From positions 1-39,179 of the forward strand of contig NZ_JALOCF010000046.1 in assembly GCF_023227905.1 (NCBI RefSeq): a stretch of DNA of 39,179 nt, in the 5' to 3' direction. Every line of letters begins with the position of its first letter. The stretch's first letter is position 1. The translations under genes and the position numbers were made by a program. A model generated the notes under the pieces. It saw only the letters and a list, made by a program, of their open reading frames with translations. It searched no databases and was not told where the DNA came from. This document shows, piece by piece, positions 8,237 through 17,649 of the stretch. Origin of the DNA: Methylobacter sp. GTDB lineage: Bacteria > Pseudomonadota > Gammaproteobacteria > Methylococcales > Methylomonadaceae.

Positions 8237-11200
8237 CTAAGGCGGTGATACGACAGCCGAGCCATTATTATTCCCCTTGCCTGTTGCTGCCGTTTGCAAA
8301 TTAGCCAACACTCCGAACGTTTTACTTTCCGATGATTTGTTTAACAACGGCGCCAGCGTGGGCTCCAGGAACTTGATTATTTGCACCGGCAATGAACTGG
8401 TAAAGTGATAACGTTCGGCTTCCGGTCCTGCCACATAAGCGGTAATAACACCGAAAAACCGATCTCCCAGAAAAAACGTAAAGACCGCAGCTCGGCTAAT
8501 GAATACCGAGTCAATCAACCGCCCTCCAGCACCCCATATTTCCCGGCGATGATCGCCGGTTCCGGTTTTGCCGCCTACAGACAAGGGCTTGCCGTCGGCG
8601 CTTTTGTATATGCTCCGAAGGCGCCCTGCCGTGCCCGCCTCGACTACGCCGATCAATGCGCCGCGCGCCGCTTTCGCCACTTCGGGAGCAAGCACCTGCT
8701 GGCCTTGTTCTGGCAACTTTTCCAACACGGTCTCATAAGGCGTCGCCTTGGCGTAATGCAGGCTGTCAAACCGGACTGTCGGCAAGCGTAAGCCGTCATT
8801 GCGTAAAATACCCATCAGCTCGGCCAATGCCGCAGGGCGATCGCCCGACGCACCGATGGAGGTTGCATAAGATGGCGTTAACGATCCGAATGGATATCCC
8901 AATCGATCCCATGCGGTATGAATCTGTTTAAACGCCTCATCCTCCAGCAAAGTCATAATGCGCCGCTGTTGGGCATTTTTTCTGCTGCTTTTAAACAGCC
9001 ACCGGTAGACATTCTGCCGTTGTTCGGTACTGGCGTCGATCACTTCAGCGCGCGTGGCATTGGGGTGTTGAACCAGATAACTGACCAGCCATAATTCAAG
9101 GGGATGAACTTTGGTGATATAGCCCTGGTCTTGCAAATCAAATTTTGCCGGTGAATATTTCTGATGAAGCTGCTCAATATCTTCGGCATCTAAGACGGTG
9201 ACTGGTAAGTGAGCATTCAAATAACCGCTCAGAGCATGAGTGTCTGCATCCGGGTAGACGGCCTGATAAAGCATGGTCAGGCGCGATGGCTTGGCGTAAA
9301 CCCTCTGGGTAAGCAAATCCACGATTTCATCGGTCGGCTTACCGTGATACTTGTCGTAAAACCGCCTTAAGTAAACCAGGCCTTCCTTATCGGCAAAGCG
9401 TTTCAGGTATTCCATACGTCTCGGGTCGTCAGGAATTTCCAGCCATCTTGCGATGCCTTCCGGTTTATAAAGATGGTGATAAACCAGTTCACGCATTAGA
9501 CGAATGAACACCAGATTCACCGAATCGCGCAATGCATCCCGGACTGACATGATTTTGGAGTTCTCATCCGGGGTAAAGTTACTAAAAGTATGCACGCCTC
9601 CGCCGGTATAAAAACCCTCATAAGGACTGGCCGAATAACGTCGATCAAGAGCCTGATTAAGCAAACCCTCCAGATTTATTTGCCGATTCGCACGCAGCTG
9701 ATCGATAACCCATGCCGATAGATAATCACGCGGGTGTAATTCAACCCGGTTCAGCTCCTGAATCGACAGGTTCTTATATTGCTGATATGTCTCGGTTACA
9801 AGTTCCAGGTAATGCACCATAGTCCGCAACTTGGCGGTTGAACCCAGATCAAGCCGTATGCCTTCGTTAATATCGAGCGGCTGATCATAATTATCGGTCT
9901 GGATGCGCAGCAGATTGCCCTTTTCGCCGCGTTCAAACAGCATCAAGCTATAAACAATCGGAGCAAGATTGATATCCTCATTGAGCATTCTAAATCCCAG
10001 TATGCCTGCGGCGCGGGCTTTATCCGGTTTGCTCAATTCGCGCAATGCGTGAGTGACTGCCTGCTGGGTGCCGTAATCAAGCGTGGTTTTAACGGTTAAA
10101 TCCAGACGATCCAGCTCATAGTTGGATTTCACGCCCAGCGTCCTGGCAAGTCGGGTACGCAACACATTCTGGGTCTTTTGTTCAGACATAAACTTGACCG
10201 GCATTTGATCCGTTTTGGGAAGTCTGACTGTAGATGCTTTCAAGGCAGCATCCCGCAACGATGCTGAAATAACGCCTTGTTCCGCCAAAATGCGCAAATA
10301 ACTGTCAGTAAGATTTTGCAGCGCGTTATAGCCAGACCCTAAAAGATAGGAAGGCCGTCTTTGCGACAACAGGATACTCAGCACCTGCCTATAAGCTAGA
10401 GCCTGTTGCGGAGTAACCCGCTCAATTGAATTGCTTGCCCTCGCTCCGATCTTTCCTTTACCGGCCGCGACATTTCCGCCATCCATCGCTATCGAGCTGA
10501 GCAGTTGGTTAACGGTTTTAAAATCGGCGCCGAACCAGGCAAACAGTCCATCCCCCAAGCCATGCACTTCGCCTAATTTTGCCGTTGCGGCCAGCGGCAT
10601 GGAATTTAAATAAGTCAGGGCTATTTGCCGTCTCATCGCACGCGTATCAGGCCCCAGTAAATAAGCGCGTATCGATGCGCTGGCCATTTGGCGAAGCTTT
10701 TCGACCATTGACTCGGTATAGCCATCCGGAGAATGCCGGTACTTTTCCATCTGAGTGGCCAAGGTGCTGCCGCCGGGTACGTTGATATCGGCGCCCAGTT
10801 TTCGCGCCATCATTTGCAGTGCGGCAAAGCCCAAGCGATCCCATTCCACCGCCGGATTGATATTTTTGTGGTTTTCGTCAAGCAGTTCCCGGTTTTCTAT
10901 AAACAGCAAGGTGTTCAACACCAGCGGCGGAATGGCATTAAAATCGGAATAACCGTGGGTAGGATAGACAGCGTTAAATATGGTTTGATCGGCTTGGTCG
11001 ACAATGCGAAGCCCGGTTCGGGTTTTCTCTTGATAAATGGGAAACAGGCCGTAGTCATCGACCAATCGCGTCATCATTGGGGAAATAGATGCCTGCGTGG
11101 TAACGCTATAGCCTGACTTCTCAAGGCGCGCAATCTCATCAGAAAGCATCGTATAGCCCAAGCGCTGATCGTAAGGGCCGTGATCAGGATAACGTATTGC

Positions 11201-11386
11201 CGAACTATGTCCCGGCTTGAGCTCGGAACTCAACTGCTTGCTTATTGCGGATAGGTACCGCGCCTGATATTTGGAGGTTCGCACCTCTTTTTTTACCAGT
11301 GTGGTAACCGCGATGCCGATGACGACACATCCGATCAAAACATAAAGCAGCAGTAACCTTGAAAGCGCTTGTTTATGCATTTTCAT
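8237..11386 (-). CDS. class A penicillin-binding protein (GT51 plus transpeptidase), divergent
   Basis: A 1049-residue inner-membrane, periplasm-facing protein for peptidoglycan synthesis, longer than E. coli PBP1a (~850). An N-terminal anchor (LLLLYVLIGCVVIGIAVTTL) is followed by a GT51-like region with LLFIENREL (first catalytic Glu kept), GGSTLATQMEKYRHS and AYLL. Where the family has the second catalytic Glu (R-K-x-x-E), this protein reads EKLRQ. The transpeptidase part has S-x-x-K as STAK in LDLGSTAKLR, S-x-N as SVN in RDSVNLVFIR, and KTG in VGGKTGTGDHRRE, so acyl transfer should work. It is transcribed alone; ATGs at 11386 and 11380 are both possible. The glycosyltransferase activity is doubtful; the transpeptidase assignment is firm. 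Confidence 0.88.
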   Translation of the reverse strand: MKMHKQALSRLLLLYVLIGCVVIGIAVTTLVKKEVRTSKYQARYLSAISKQLSSELKPGHSSAIRYPDHGPYDQRLGYTMLSDEIARLEKSGYSVTTQASISPMMTRLVDDYGLFPIYQEKTRTGLRIVDQADQTIFNAVYPTHGYSDFNAIPPLVLNTLLFIENRELLDENHKNINPAVEWDRLGFAALQMMARKLGADINVPGGSTLATQMEKYRHSPDGYTESMVEKLRQMASASIRAYLLGPDTRAMRRQIALTYLNSMPLAATAKLGEVHGLGDGLFAWFGADFKTVNQLLSSIAMDGGNVAAGKGKIGARASNSIERVTPQQALAYRQVLSILLSQRRPSYLLGSGYNALQNLTDSYLRILAEQGVISASLRDAALKASTVRLPKTDQMPVKFMSEQKTQNVLRTRLARTLGVKSNYELDRLDLTVKTTLDYGTQQAVTHALRELSKPDKARAAGILGFRMLNEDINLAPIVYSLMLFERGEKGNLLRIQTDNYDQPLDINEGIRLDLGSTAKLRTMVHYLELVTETYQQYKNLSIQELNRVELHPRDYLSAWVIDQLRANRQINLEGLLNQALDRRYSASPYEGFYTGGGVHTFSNFTPDENSKIMSVRDALRDSVNLVFIRLMRELVYHHLYKPEGIARWLEIPDDPRRMEYLKRFADKEGLVYLRRFYDKYHGKPTDEIVDLLTQRVYAKPSRLTMLYQAVYPDADTHALSGYLNAHLPVTVLDAEDIEQLHQKYSPAKFDLQDQGYITKVHPLELWLVSYLVQHPNATRAEVIDASTEQRQNVYRWLFKSSRKNAQQRRIMTLLEDEAFKQIHTAWDRLGYPFGSLTPSYATSIGASGDRPAALAELMGILRNDGLRLPTVRFDSLHYAKATPYETVLEKLPEQGQQVLAPEVAKAARGALIGVVEAGTAGRLRSIYKSADGKPLSVGGKTGTGDHRREIWGAGGRLIDSVFISRAAVFTFFLGDRFFGVITAYVAGPEAERYHFTSSLPVQIIKFLEPTLAPLLNKSSESKTFGVLANLQTAATGKGNNNGSAVVSPP

Positions 11387-11832
11387 TACCGGACATTAGC
11401 CTCAAAACGAATTCCGGAGTGTTTAATTACGGAATTACTCAAGCATTCTGCCTTCAGTATTAGTATCAAAATAATTACATCTCTTTTTCAGTGGAATTCT
11501 AGACCTGCAAGAGCCTATGTGACGAGCCCGAATCTGCCTATACTCATGGCCAGTCCGGTCCTCGGCAATGCGGGAGCATTGCATAGCGGTGCCCGATTGA
11601 AAGCCTGGAGTTAAAACCCGCCTAAATGACCAACATTATGTACCGTCAATTATAACTACTCAAGAGCAACAATGGTAATTGAAAGGAAGCTTGTTATCCG
11701 GCAATCACTTCCGTTTACTCTTGATTAAACTTTTTACACCAATTAATTGCAACGTTACAATTAATGCAATTGTCGGACGTTACTGATCCTGAAATCAACC
11801 ATTGCCCTATTGCTCATAGCCCTAAAACCATC
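11387..11832. other. intergenic region between divergent genes
   Basis: Promoters of the penicillin-binding protein (minus) and the cytochrome gene (plus) must lie here. AT-rich stretches near 11650-11760 could supply them, but I cannot pick a confident -35/-10 pair. The open plus-strand frame up to 11614 overlaps the opposite gene's start and has no supporting signal, so I do not call it a gene. Confidence 0.4.
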
Positions 11833-12561
11833 ATGTCCGAGTCTTATACCCGCTTTCGCGATATATCCGTAAGCGAAAGAATTTTAAACACCGTATTTTT
11901 GCTAACCATAGGACTCGGCTATCTCGTTGCCCTGGGCAACCTGTATTACACTCATCAAGGCCATGACGGCGTCGCCGGCCTATCCATTGCCGATGTAACT
12001 ATTAACTATCATGGCTCAAACGATCAAACACGTTTAGGCTCTGCCATTACCGGCATCATGGAGCCTAACCTGACCTATAAAAACGATAAGGAAATTATTT
12101 TAAAATGGATACAAGACGGCGCCGATGAACCGGATTATGACCAAAAAATCGCCTCTATCTTAAACCGCGATTGCATCAAGTGCCATACGCCTGCAATCAA
12201 TCCTTCCCTCCCCGACTTGACCAATTATGCAAGCGTATCCGAAGTAGCCCATAGCGGCGGCGTATCTTATCCGCGCTTAATCAGGGTGTCTCACATCCAT
12301 TTATTCGGCATTGCGTTTATTTTGTTTTTTATCGGCAAGATTTTTCTGCTTTGCGACATCAATGTCATTGTAAAAAGAGTTGCTGTGGCTATTCCTTTTG
12401 CCGCGATGCTCTTGGATGTGCTGTCTTGGTTTATTACCAAATCCATTCCTTCATTCGCCTACGTGGTTGTGGCCAGCGGCGCTTTAATGGGGATTTCGAT
12501 GGGAATGCAAATCCTGCTCAGTATTTATCAGATGTGGTTTTACGCCAAGGATAAAGACTGA
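11833..12561 (+). CDS. membrane-anchored c-type cytochrome of unknown pathway
   Basis: The frame opens at 11764, but the ATG at 11833 (MSESYTRFRDIS) gives a better N-terminus: 242 residues. One membrane segment (LNTVFLLTIGLGYLVALG, ~residues 18-36) leads into a periplasmic domain of ~110 residues with a single heme c site, CIKCH at 114-118. Three further helices follow (HIHLFGIAFILFFIGKIF; VAVAIPFAAMLLDVLSWF; FAYVVVASGALMGISMGMQ). Conserved-looking His residues at the start of the second helix (VSHIHLF) could bind a further cofactor. Inferred: an electron carrier or redox sensor in the inner membrane with heme on the periplasmic side. No oxidase subunits or maturation genes are adjacent, so the partner is unknown. 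No strong ribosome site is seen. Confidence 0.72.
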   Translation: MSESYTRFRDISVSERILNTVFLLTIGLGYLVALGNLYYTHQGHDGVAGLSIADVTINYHGSNDQTRLGSAITGIMEPNLTYKNDKEIILKWIQDGADEPDYDQKIASILNRDCIKCHTPAINPSLPDLTNYASVSEVAHSGGVSYPRLIRVSHIHLFGIAFILFFIGKIFLLCDINVIVKRVAVAIPFAAMLLDVLSWFITKSIPSFAYVVVASGALMGISMGMQILLSIYQMWFYAKDKD

Positions 12562-12757
12562 ACCATAGGAGCGATACTGCTGTAGGAAATTCAGCCGCCC
12601 CTTACGGATAAGCATCAATCGGCTTGATGCCGGTGTTATTCATACGAAGCGCCGACTCAAGCAGAAAATCCACAGCACGTCTCTCGCGTTTTCAGTGTGT
12701 GTCATTCGAACGGGCGTAAACGCCGCTCCTTTACCCGGTTCATGTATAATTTCGCTC

Positions 12758-14236
12758 ATGAGTATTATAAAAAAACTTGCCTCTCAAACCGCAGTCTACG
12801 GCCTCAGCAGTATTTTCGGCCGCTTCCTCAACTATTTGCTGGTACCGCTATATACCTACCATTTCACAGCAGCGGAATACGGGGTGGTGTCGGAATTTTA
12901 TGCCTACGCCGGTTTTTTTTCCGTGTTGCTGCTATTCGGGTTTGAAACCGGCTATTTCCGCTTTCGCGACAAGGACCATCCCGGACGCGACGTCGCCTAT
13001 TCCACGGCGCTGCTGTTTGTGGCGCTGGTTAATCTAGGTTTCTTTGCACTGATACTGCTGGTCAACACACGGCTTTCGGCGGCGCTAAACTATGCCAATC
13101 ATCCTGAATATGTATTGTGGTTTAGCATGATTTTATTTCTGGATGCTATCGCCGCCATTCCGTTTGCACGGCTACGAGCGGAAAACAAGGCATTCCTGTT
13201 CGCCGGCATAAAGATATTCGAGATACTGGTAACCGTGCTGCTAAGCTTGTTTTTCATTGTCTATTGTCCCAAAGTCTATGCACAAAACCCTGAATCGTGG
13301 ATAGCGCCAATCTATAATCCCGCCATAGGCGTAGGTTATATTTTTATCGCCAATTTAATAGCCAGCGGCTTTAAGTTTTTGCTGCTTGCGCCCCAGCTAT
13401 CCGGTCTGGCATGGGGATTTGACCGGGCCTTATTCGTCCGCATGGTGCGCTATTCGTTGCCGATGGTAGTCATCGGTTTCGCTGGGATTATCAACGAAAT
13501 GCTCGACCGAGTTCTGCTAAAGTACCTGCTGCCCTACGACAACCTGACCAACATGAAAATGCTGGGGATCTACAGCGCCTGTTACAAATTGTCGATTTTG
13601 ATGTCGTTGTTCATTCAAGCCTTTCGCTATGCCGCCGAGCCGTTCTTCTTTGCTTACGCGGACAAAAGCGATGCCCGCCAAGTTTACGCGGTCGTGCTCA
13701 AGTTTTTTGTCATTTTCTGCGTCTTCATCTTCCTGCTGGTGACACTGTTTATCGATTTCTTTAAATATTTTGTCGGCGACGAGTTCCGCGCAGGCCTTGA
13801 AGTCGTGCCGATTCTGCTGCTGGCTAATCTGTGCCTGGGTATTTATGTTAACCTGTCCATCTGGTATAAATTGACCGACCGCACCTTAATGGGGGCCTTG
13901 GTATCTATAGCCGGAGCGGCGCTGACTATCGCGCTCAATGTCTGGTGGATACCGCTGTTCGGCTATGTGGGTTCAGCGTGGGCGACCTTGGCCTGTTATG
14001 GCAGCATGGCTATCGTTTCGTATCTGTTGGGGCAAAAATATTACCCGGTGAAATACGATGTTAAACGTCTGATCGGTTATATCGGCCTGGGCATCGGCTT
14101 GTATTTTGCTCACCAACACTTATTGATGATTCTCGATTGGCAGCCTTGGCTATTAGCCAGTACATTAATGCTTTTATATATGCTGATTACTGCGCTATGC
14201 GAAGGTCGCCAGATAAGCGCAAAGTCAGCAGCGTAA
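12758..14236 (+). CDS. polysaccharide flippase / Wzx-like exporter (MOP superfamily)
   Basis: The 492-residue protein starts MSIIKKLASQTAVYGLSSIFGRFLNYLLVPLY, the characteristic N-terminus of polysaccharide (PST/Wzx) transporters, and then shows about 12-14 hydrophobic helices. Such proteins flip undecaprenyl-linked oligosaccharides across the inner membrane. The ORF is open from 12695, but the added residues look non-natural and the ATG at 12758 begins the family-like sequence. No glycosyltransferases sit next to it, so its substrate cannot be inferred and it may act in exopolysaccharide or LPS export encoded elsewhere. It is followed directly by a broken transporter gene. Confidence 0.85.
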   Translation: MSIIKKLASQTAVYGLSSIFGRFLNYLLVPLYTYHFTAAEYGVVSEFYAYAGFFSVLLLFGFETGYFRFRDKDHPGRDVAYSTALLFVALVNLGFFALILLVNTRLSAALNYANHPEYVLWFSMILFLDAIAAIPFARLRAENKAFLFAGIKIFEILVTVLLSLFFIVYCPKVYAQNPESWIAPIYNPAIGVGYIFIANLIASGFKFLLLAPQLSGLAWGFDRALFVRMVRYSLPMVVIGFAGIINEMLDRVLLKYLLPYDNLTNMKMLGIYSACYKLSILMSLFIQAFRYAAEPFFFAYADKSDARQVYAVVLKFFVIFCVFIFLLVTLFIDFFKYFVGDEFRAGLEVVPILLLANLCLGIYVNLSIWYKLTDRTLMGALVSIAGAALTIALNVWWIPLFGYVGSAWATLACYGSMAIVSYLLGQKYYPVKYDVKRLIGYIGLGIGLYFAHQHLLMILDWQPWLLASTLMLLYMLITALCEGRQISAKSAA

Positions 14237-14238
14237 AT

Positions 14239-14673
14239 TGGTATTGATGGGGGTGAGTTATGCGTTAGCCGGATTAAGTCACCCCGCCCTACTGGGCGCA
14301 ATAACCGGTATTTTTGCGATGATTCCGTTCGCCGCCAAACTAATTTTCGGGGCCTGTTCGCTGGTTCTGGTAGCTTAGGGACACATAGCGGCGGGTGGAG
14401 GACTGTTTGCGTATGGCATGATTCTTACCTTGGTGGCAGATAATTATGTTCGCCCGACAATTAATCGGCGGTGCAGTCAAGCTGCCTTTTATCTGGACGC
14501 TGTTGGGAATTTTCGACGGCATGAAAACTTTCGGCTTGCTGGGCTTATTTTTAGAGCCTACGCTCCTGGCAATACTGATGTCGATCTGGCGGGACTGGGT
14601 TACCGATCTGGATAAATCGGAGACAATGCAAATACCGCTCTCATCATCAACAGAATTCGATGACGGCCAATAA
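14239..14673 (+). pseudogene. decayed AI-2E family transporter (PerM/YdiK type), 3' remnant
   Basis: From about 14239 the plus strand encodes LSHPALLGAITGIFAMIPFAA, then a TAG at 14376-14378 interrupts the frame. The same frame continues as AAGGGLFAYGMILTLVADNY up to about 14460, where a frameshift occurs. The next frame carries LIGGAVKLPFIWTLLGIFDG, then FGLLGLFLEPTLLAILMSIW, and ends at 14673. The three pieces in order match the C-terminal part of AI-2E/UPF0118 membrane transporters. The N-terminal two thirds (~230 residues) are missing; the remnant begins right at the flippase stop. One nonsense change, one frameshift and a 5' deletion make it non-functional. Confidence 0.82.
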
Positions 14674-14807
14674 TCACGCTGCACTGCCCTTGGCTTTTCG
14701 CCATCATATGCCGCTTTAATGATGAGGCTGGGCGGGCAAATAAACTGTTAAGAGCTCAGACAAAGGCGTCACTAAGCCCGTTCCGTGTCTTTGATCCATA
14801 GAGTCTT

Positions 14808-14837
14808 TTGACAGTCATAAGTACGAATGCCTATAGA
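14808..14837 (+). promoter_or_regulatory. sigma70-type promoter of the small Arg-rich gene
   Basis: TTGACA at 14808-14813 is a perfect -35 box, separated by 18 bases from TATAGA at 14832-14837. Transcription would start near 14844, leaving a leader of about 80 bases before the ATG at 14923. Seen directly in the sequence; activity is inferred. Confidence 0.55.
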
Positions 14838-14922
14838 CTGAAGCCATCAAGGAACAGATAATATCGTATTTATGCTCATTGCTTGCACAACTAATCCCGC
14901 TCATCGCCGGGAGGAACGAAAC

Positions 14923-15231
14923 ATGAACCTCTATGATTATCGACGCAAACCGCGCCGGGCAATAATGACCCGGCGCATTGATGACAGACGAGAAATTCCC
15001 CATCCATTCGGGTCGCCAGAGTGGGTGGAAAATATAAAAAACCATTATCTGGCTTGGCCAATATCGGACCGCCGCGCCATGAGCAGACGCAGCGATGAAA
15101 GACGTGCGGTTGAGCGTCGGCAACTATCGCTTAGCGAACAAAGCCGCTCCGAAAAAAAATATTCCCCGGTTTTACTAACGCAAGAAGAAAGAAAGCTGAT
15201 TGAGGACTTGTTCCTGTGTGACCTGGATTAG
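14923..15231 (+). CDS. small Arg-rich cytoplasmic protein, unknown function
   Basis: The 102-residue product starts MNLYDYRRKPRRAIMTRR. The upstream open frame is longer, but GGGAGGA at 14909-14915 with 7-base spacing fixes the ATG at 14923. The chain contains repeated R-R-x-D/S-E/D-R-R blocks (TRRIDDRRE, DRRAMSRRSDERRAVERRQ), giving alternating basic and acidic charge. It ends in a helical stretch, QEERKLIEDLFLCDLD. It has no signal peptide or membrane segment. The blocks suggest nucleic-acid or protein binding, but no family is recognised. It converges with cysH with only one base between the stops. Confidence 0.7.
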   Translation: MNLYDYRRKPRRAIMTRRIDDRREIPHPFGSPEWVENIKNHYLAWPISDRRAMSRRSDERRAVERRQLSLSEQSRSEKKYSPVLLTQEERKLIEDLFLCDLD

Positions 15232-15232
15232 A

Positions 15233-15955
15233 TTACTTTTTCAAGTTTCCGGCATGCAGTCCGCATTCTTTTTTAGCCCCTGACTCCCACCACCAACGGC
15301 CTGCCCTTTCATGTTGATTAGGCAGCACGGCACGGGTACAGGGTTCACAGCCTATGCTGATGAAGCCTTTTTCGTGCAATTCGTTATAAGGAACCTGATA
15401 GGCTTCAATATAATCCCAGACTTGCGCGGAACTCCAGTTGAGCAAGGGATTGAATTTAACCAGCTGATGCTCGGCGGTCGAAAATGCCGTATCGATCTGC
15501 ACTTCGGGAATATCCTGCCGGGTATCCAGGCTTTGATCTTTGCGTTGGCCGGTAATCCAGGCATCCAAATGCGCCAGTTTGCGTTTTAATGGCTCAACCT
15601 TGCGAATGCCGCAACACTCCTGATGCCCCTCTTCATAAAAGCTAAACAGGCCTTTCTTTTTAACGAAACTGTCCAGCACGTCCCGGTCCGGCGTTAACAA
15701 TTCGATATCGATTTGGTAATGCTTCCTGACCTTTTCTATAAAACGATAGGTTTCAGGATGCAAGCGTCCGGTATCCAGGGAAAAGACCTGTATATCCTTT
15801 CTGATAGCCACCGCCATATCGATCAGCACTACATCTTCCGCACCACTGAATGAAATGGCGATATTATCAAACAGCTCCAGCGCTTTTTTCAGGATGACGC
15901 GCGGATTTTTTTGACCCAGCTCGGCTTGTAGTTGCTCTATATCAAATGTATTCAT
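15233..15955 (-). CDS. cysH: adenylylsulfate (APS) reductase, assimilatory, [4Fe-4S] type
   Basis: Assimilatory reductase that uses thioredoxin or glutathione to reduce adenylylsulfate (possibly also PAPS) to sulfite. The start at 15955 (MNTFDIEQLQ) is preceded by AGGA at 9-base spacing, giving 240 residues. The nucleotide loop SFSGAED is at 35-41. The cluster ligands of the plant/Pseudomonas-type enzyme are all present: Cys114-Cys115 in ECCGIRK and Cys203-x-x-Cys206 in GCEPCTR. The catalytic tail KECGLH has Cys231. The CC...CxxC pairs mark the iron-sulfur form, which usually prefers APS, unlike the E. coli PAPS form. The gene lies 107 bases downstream of gshA on the same strand, grouping sulfide production with thiol synthesis. 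Confidence 0.94.
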   Translation of the reverse strand: MNTFDIEQLQAELGQKNPRVILKKALELFDNIAISFSGAEDVVLIDMAVAIRKDIQVFSLDTGRLHPETYRFIEKVRKHYQIDIELLTPDRDVLDSFVKKKGLFSFYEEGHQECCGIRKVEPLKRKLAHLDAWITGQRKDQSLDTRQDIPEVQIDTAFSTAEHQLVKFNPLLNWSSAQVWDYIEAYQVPYNELHEKGFISIGCEPCTRAVLPNQHERAGRWWWESGAKKECGLHAGNLKK

Positions 15956-16062
15956 AATGTGTTTTCCTGCGCTTGTGTCACTGCTAGGTCGATAACTTAT
16001 ATCGGGCAAGCTCGCTTGCCGACAATCGGTATCAACTTAATGAATAAACGCGAATTGTTAAA

Positions 16063-17649
16063 TTACGCTTGTAAAAAATACAGCTTTAAAAAATCGTCAA
16101 AAGGCATTTGCTCTTTATTTTCAATTTCCTGCTGTTTGTCGTGAGATAGCGCCGCCATCTCGTTAAACTGCTGCTGCTTGACCTTATCCAGCTTATTGGC
16201 TTTAAAATACTGCCCATGCTCAATAGACGTATTTAATGCGAAACGGGAATACGGCTGCCCAAGCTGCGTCATCTGTTCCAAGGTTCGGGCAGATGCGGTT
16301 AAATCCGGGTTTTCGACTGCCAACTGCTGTTTTTCCAAAGCGCAACTGTAGGTTTTTTTAGCATCGTCCTGATCAAGAACCGCGCACACCGGTTTCATGG
16401 ACTCAAGGATTTCAGTCGCCCAATCCTTTAACAGAATTTTTTGGTTATTTTTATTAAGTTCCAACCCCGGTTTTCTGCCGAAATTGGCAACCGCCAATTG
16501 GTTGGCATTGTTAATCTGTTGTTCCTGATCTGAAGTTTTCGGGCTGTCCTGCAACAGGCAAGTCAGCAGCAGCGCTTCAATGAAACGGGCCTTATCTTCA
16601 TCAATGCCGAGTGGGTTAAACAAATCCAGATCCAATGAGCGCATTTCTATATAACGAACCCCCCGACGTTTAAGTGCCAGGGTCGGTTTTTCACCGGACT
16701 GGGCAATTTGTTTAGGCCGTATGGTGCTGTAAAACTCGTTTTCGATCTGCAAAATATTAGTGTTCAATTGACGGTATTCGCCGTCAACCAGGGTGCCGAT
16801 TTTTTCATACTCCGGATAAGGCGTGTTAATAGCCGCACTCAAGCTGCTGACATATCCGTCTATCGAGTTGTAATCGATTTTCAGGCTCGCCTGATTCTTA
16901 CTCTTGTAGCCGATGTCGCTCATGCGCAACGACGTCGCATACGGATGATAAAGCGTGCCATTGTCGAACTCTTCAAATTGCATCGCCAATGCCGGGCGGC
17001 TGTTGAAAAAGCTTTTGCAGATGGCAGGCGATGCGCCAAATAAATACAGGATTAACCAGCCCATGCGCTGGAAGTTCCTGATTAAACCGAAGTAAGCGTC
17101 GTCTTTGAACTGTTCCAGGTTTAGCCGGCTATTTTTTTCTTTATGCAAAGCAGGCCAGAGGGCTTCAGGCACCGAATAGTTAAAATGGATACCGGCAATG
17201 GACTGCATGGTCCTGCCGTAACGGTGCCATAAACCGTGCCGGTAAACATGCTTCATCCGCCCTATATTGGATGAACCGTATTCAGCAATGGGGATGCTTT
17301 CATCGCCATCAATGCCGCAAGGCATGCTTGCGCTCAGCAAAATTTCATTATCAAGATGCTCATAAACAAACTGGTGTATGTTATGCAAATAATCCAGCGT
17401 ATCCTTTATATCGCTAAACGGCGGGGTAATTAGTTCGATTAGGGCTTCGGAATAATCCGTGGTGATATACGGATGCGTCAGTGCGGAGCCTAATGCTTTA
17501 GGATGCGGTGTTTGGGCAATGAATCCGTCTTTGGATATACGCAGGCTTTCTTTTTCAATCCCTTTAAGTCCGCCGCAAAGCAGTTGCTGATGGCCGTTTG
17601 CATTCAGTCGTTCCAACCGTGTTAAAAGCGCGTTATTCAAATTAGTCAT
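16063..17649 (-). CDS. gshA: glutamate-cysteine ligase (E. coli type)
   Basis: GshA makes gamma-glutamylcysteine from glutamate, cysteine and ATP, the first step of glutathione synthesis in the cytoplasm. The ORF extends to 17808, but the chosen ATG at 17649 (MTNLNNALLTRLERLN) gives 528 residues, close to the 518 of E. coli. Family features include GGLKGIEKESLRIS near the start, DYSEALIELITPP, MRSLDLDLFNPLGI and IRNFQRMGWLILYLFGASPA. No clear Shine-Dalgarno sequence is seen, and ATG 17649 versus 17691 is not certain. A glutathione pool matters in many methylotrophs for formaldehyde and redox handling, but that link is background knowledge, not seen here. Confidence 0.95.
   Translation of the reverse strand: MTNLNNALLTRLERLNANGHQQLLCGGLKGIEKESLRISKDGFIAQTPHPKALGSALTHPYITTDYSEALIELITPPFSDIKDTLDYLHNIHQFVYEHLDNEILLSASMPCGIDGDESIPIAEYGSSNIGRMKHVYRHGLWHRYGRTMQSIAGIHFNYSVPEALWPALHKEKNSRLNLEQFKDDAYFGLIRNFQRMGWLILYLFGASPAICKSFFNSRPALAMQFEEFDNGTLYHPYATSLRMSDIGYKSKNQASLKIDYNSIDGYVSSLSAAINTPYPEYEKIGTLVDGEYRQLNTNILQIENEFYSTIRPKQIAQSGEKPTLALKRRGVRYIEMRSLDLDLFNPLGIDEDKARFIEALLLTCLLQDSPKTSDQEQQINNANQLAVANFGRKPGLELNKNNQKILLKDWATEILESMKPVCAVLDQDDAKKTYSCALEKQQLAVENPDLTASARTLEQMTQLGQPYSRFALNTSIEHGQYFKANKLDKVKQQQFNEMAALSHDKQQEIENKEQMPFDDFLKLYFLQA

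Noticed and set aside
8405..8931. Two plus-strand ORFs inside the penicillin-binding protein gene
   Set aside because: Both are shadows of the minus-strand coding sequence, which carries all the expected motifs.
11369..11614. 81-residue plus-strand ORF upstream of the cytochrome gene
   Set aside because: It overlaps the start of the opposite-strand penicillin-binding protein gene and has no signal or family-like sequence.
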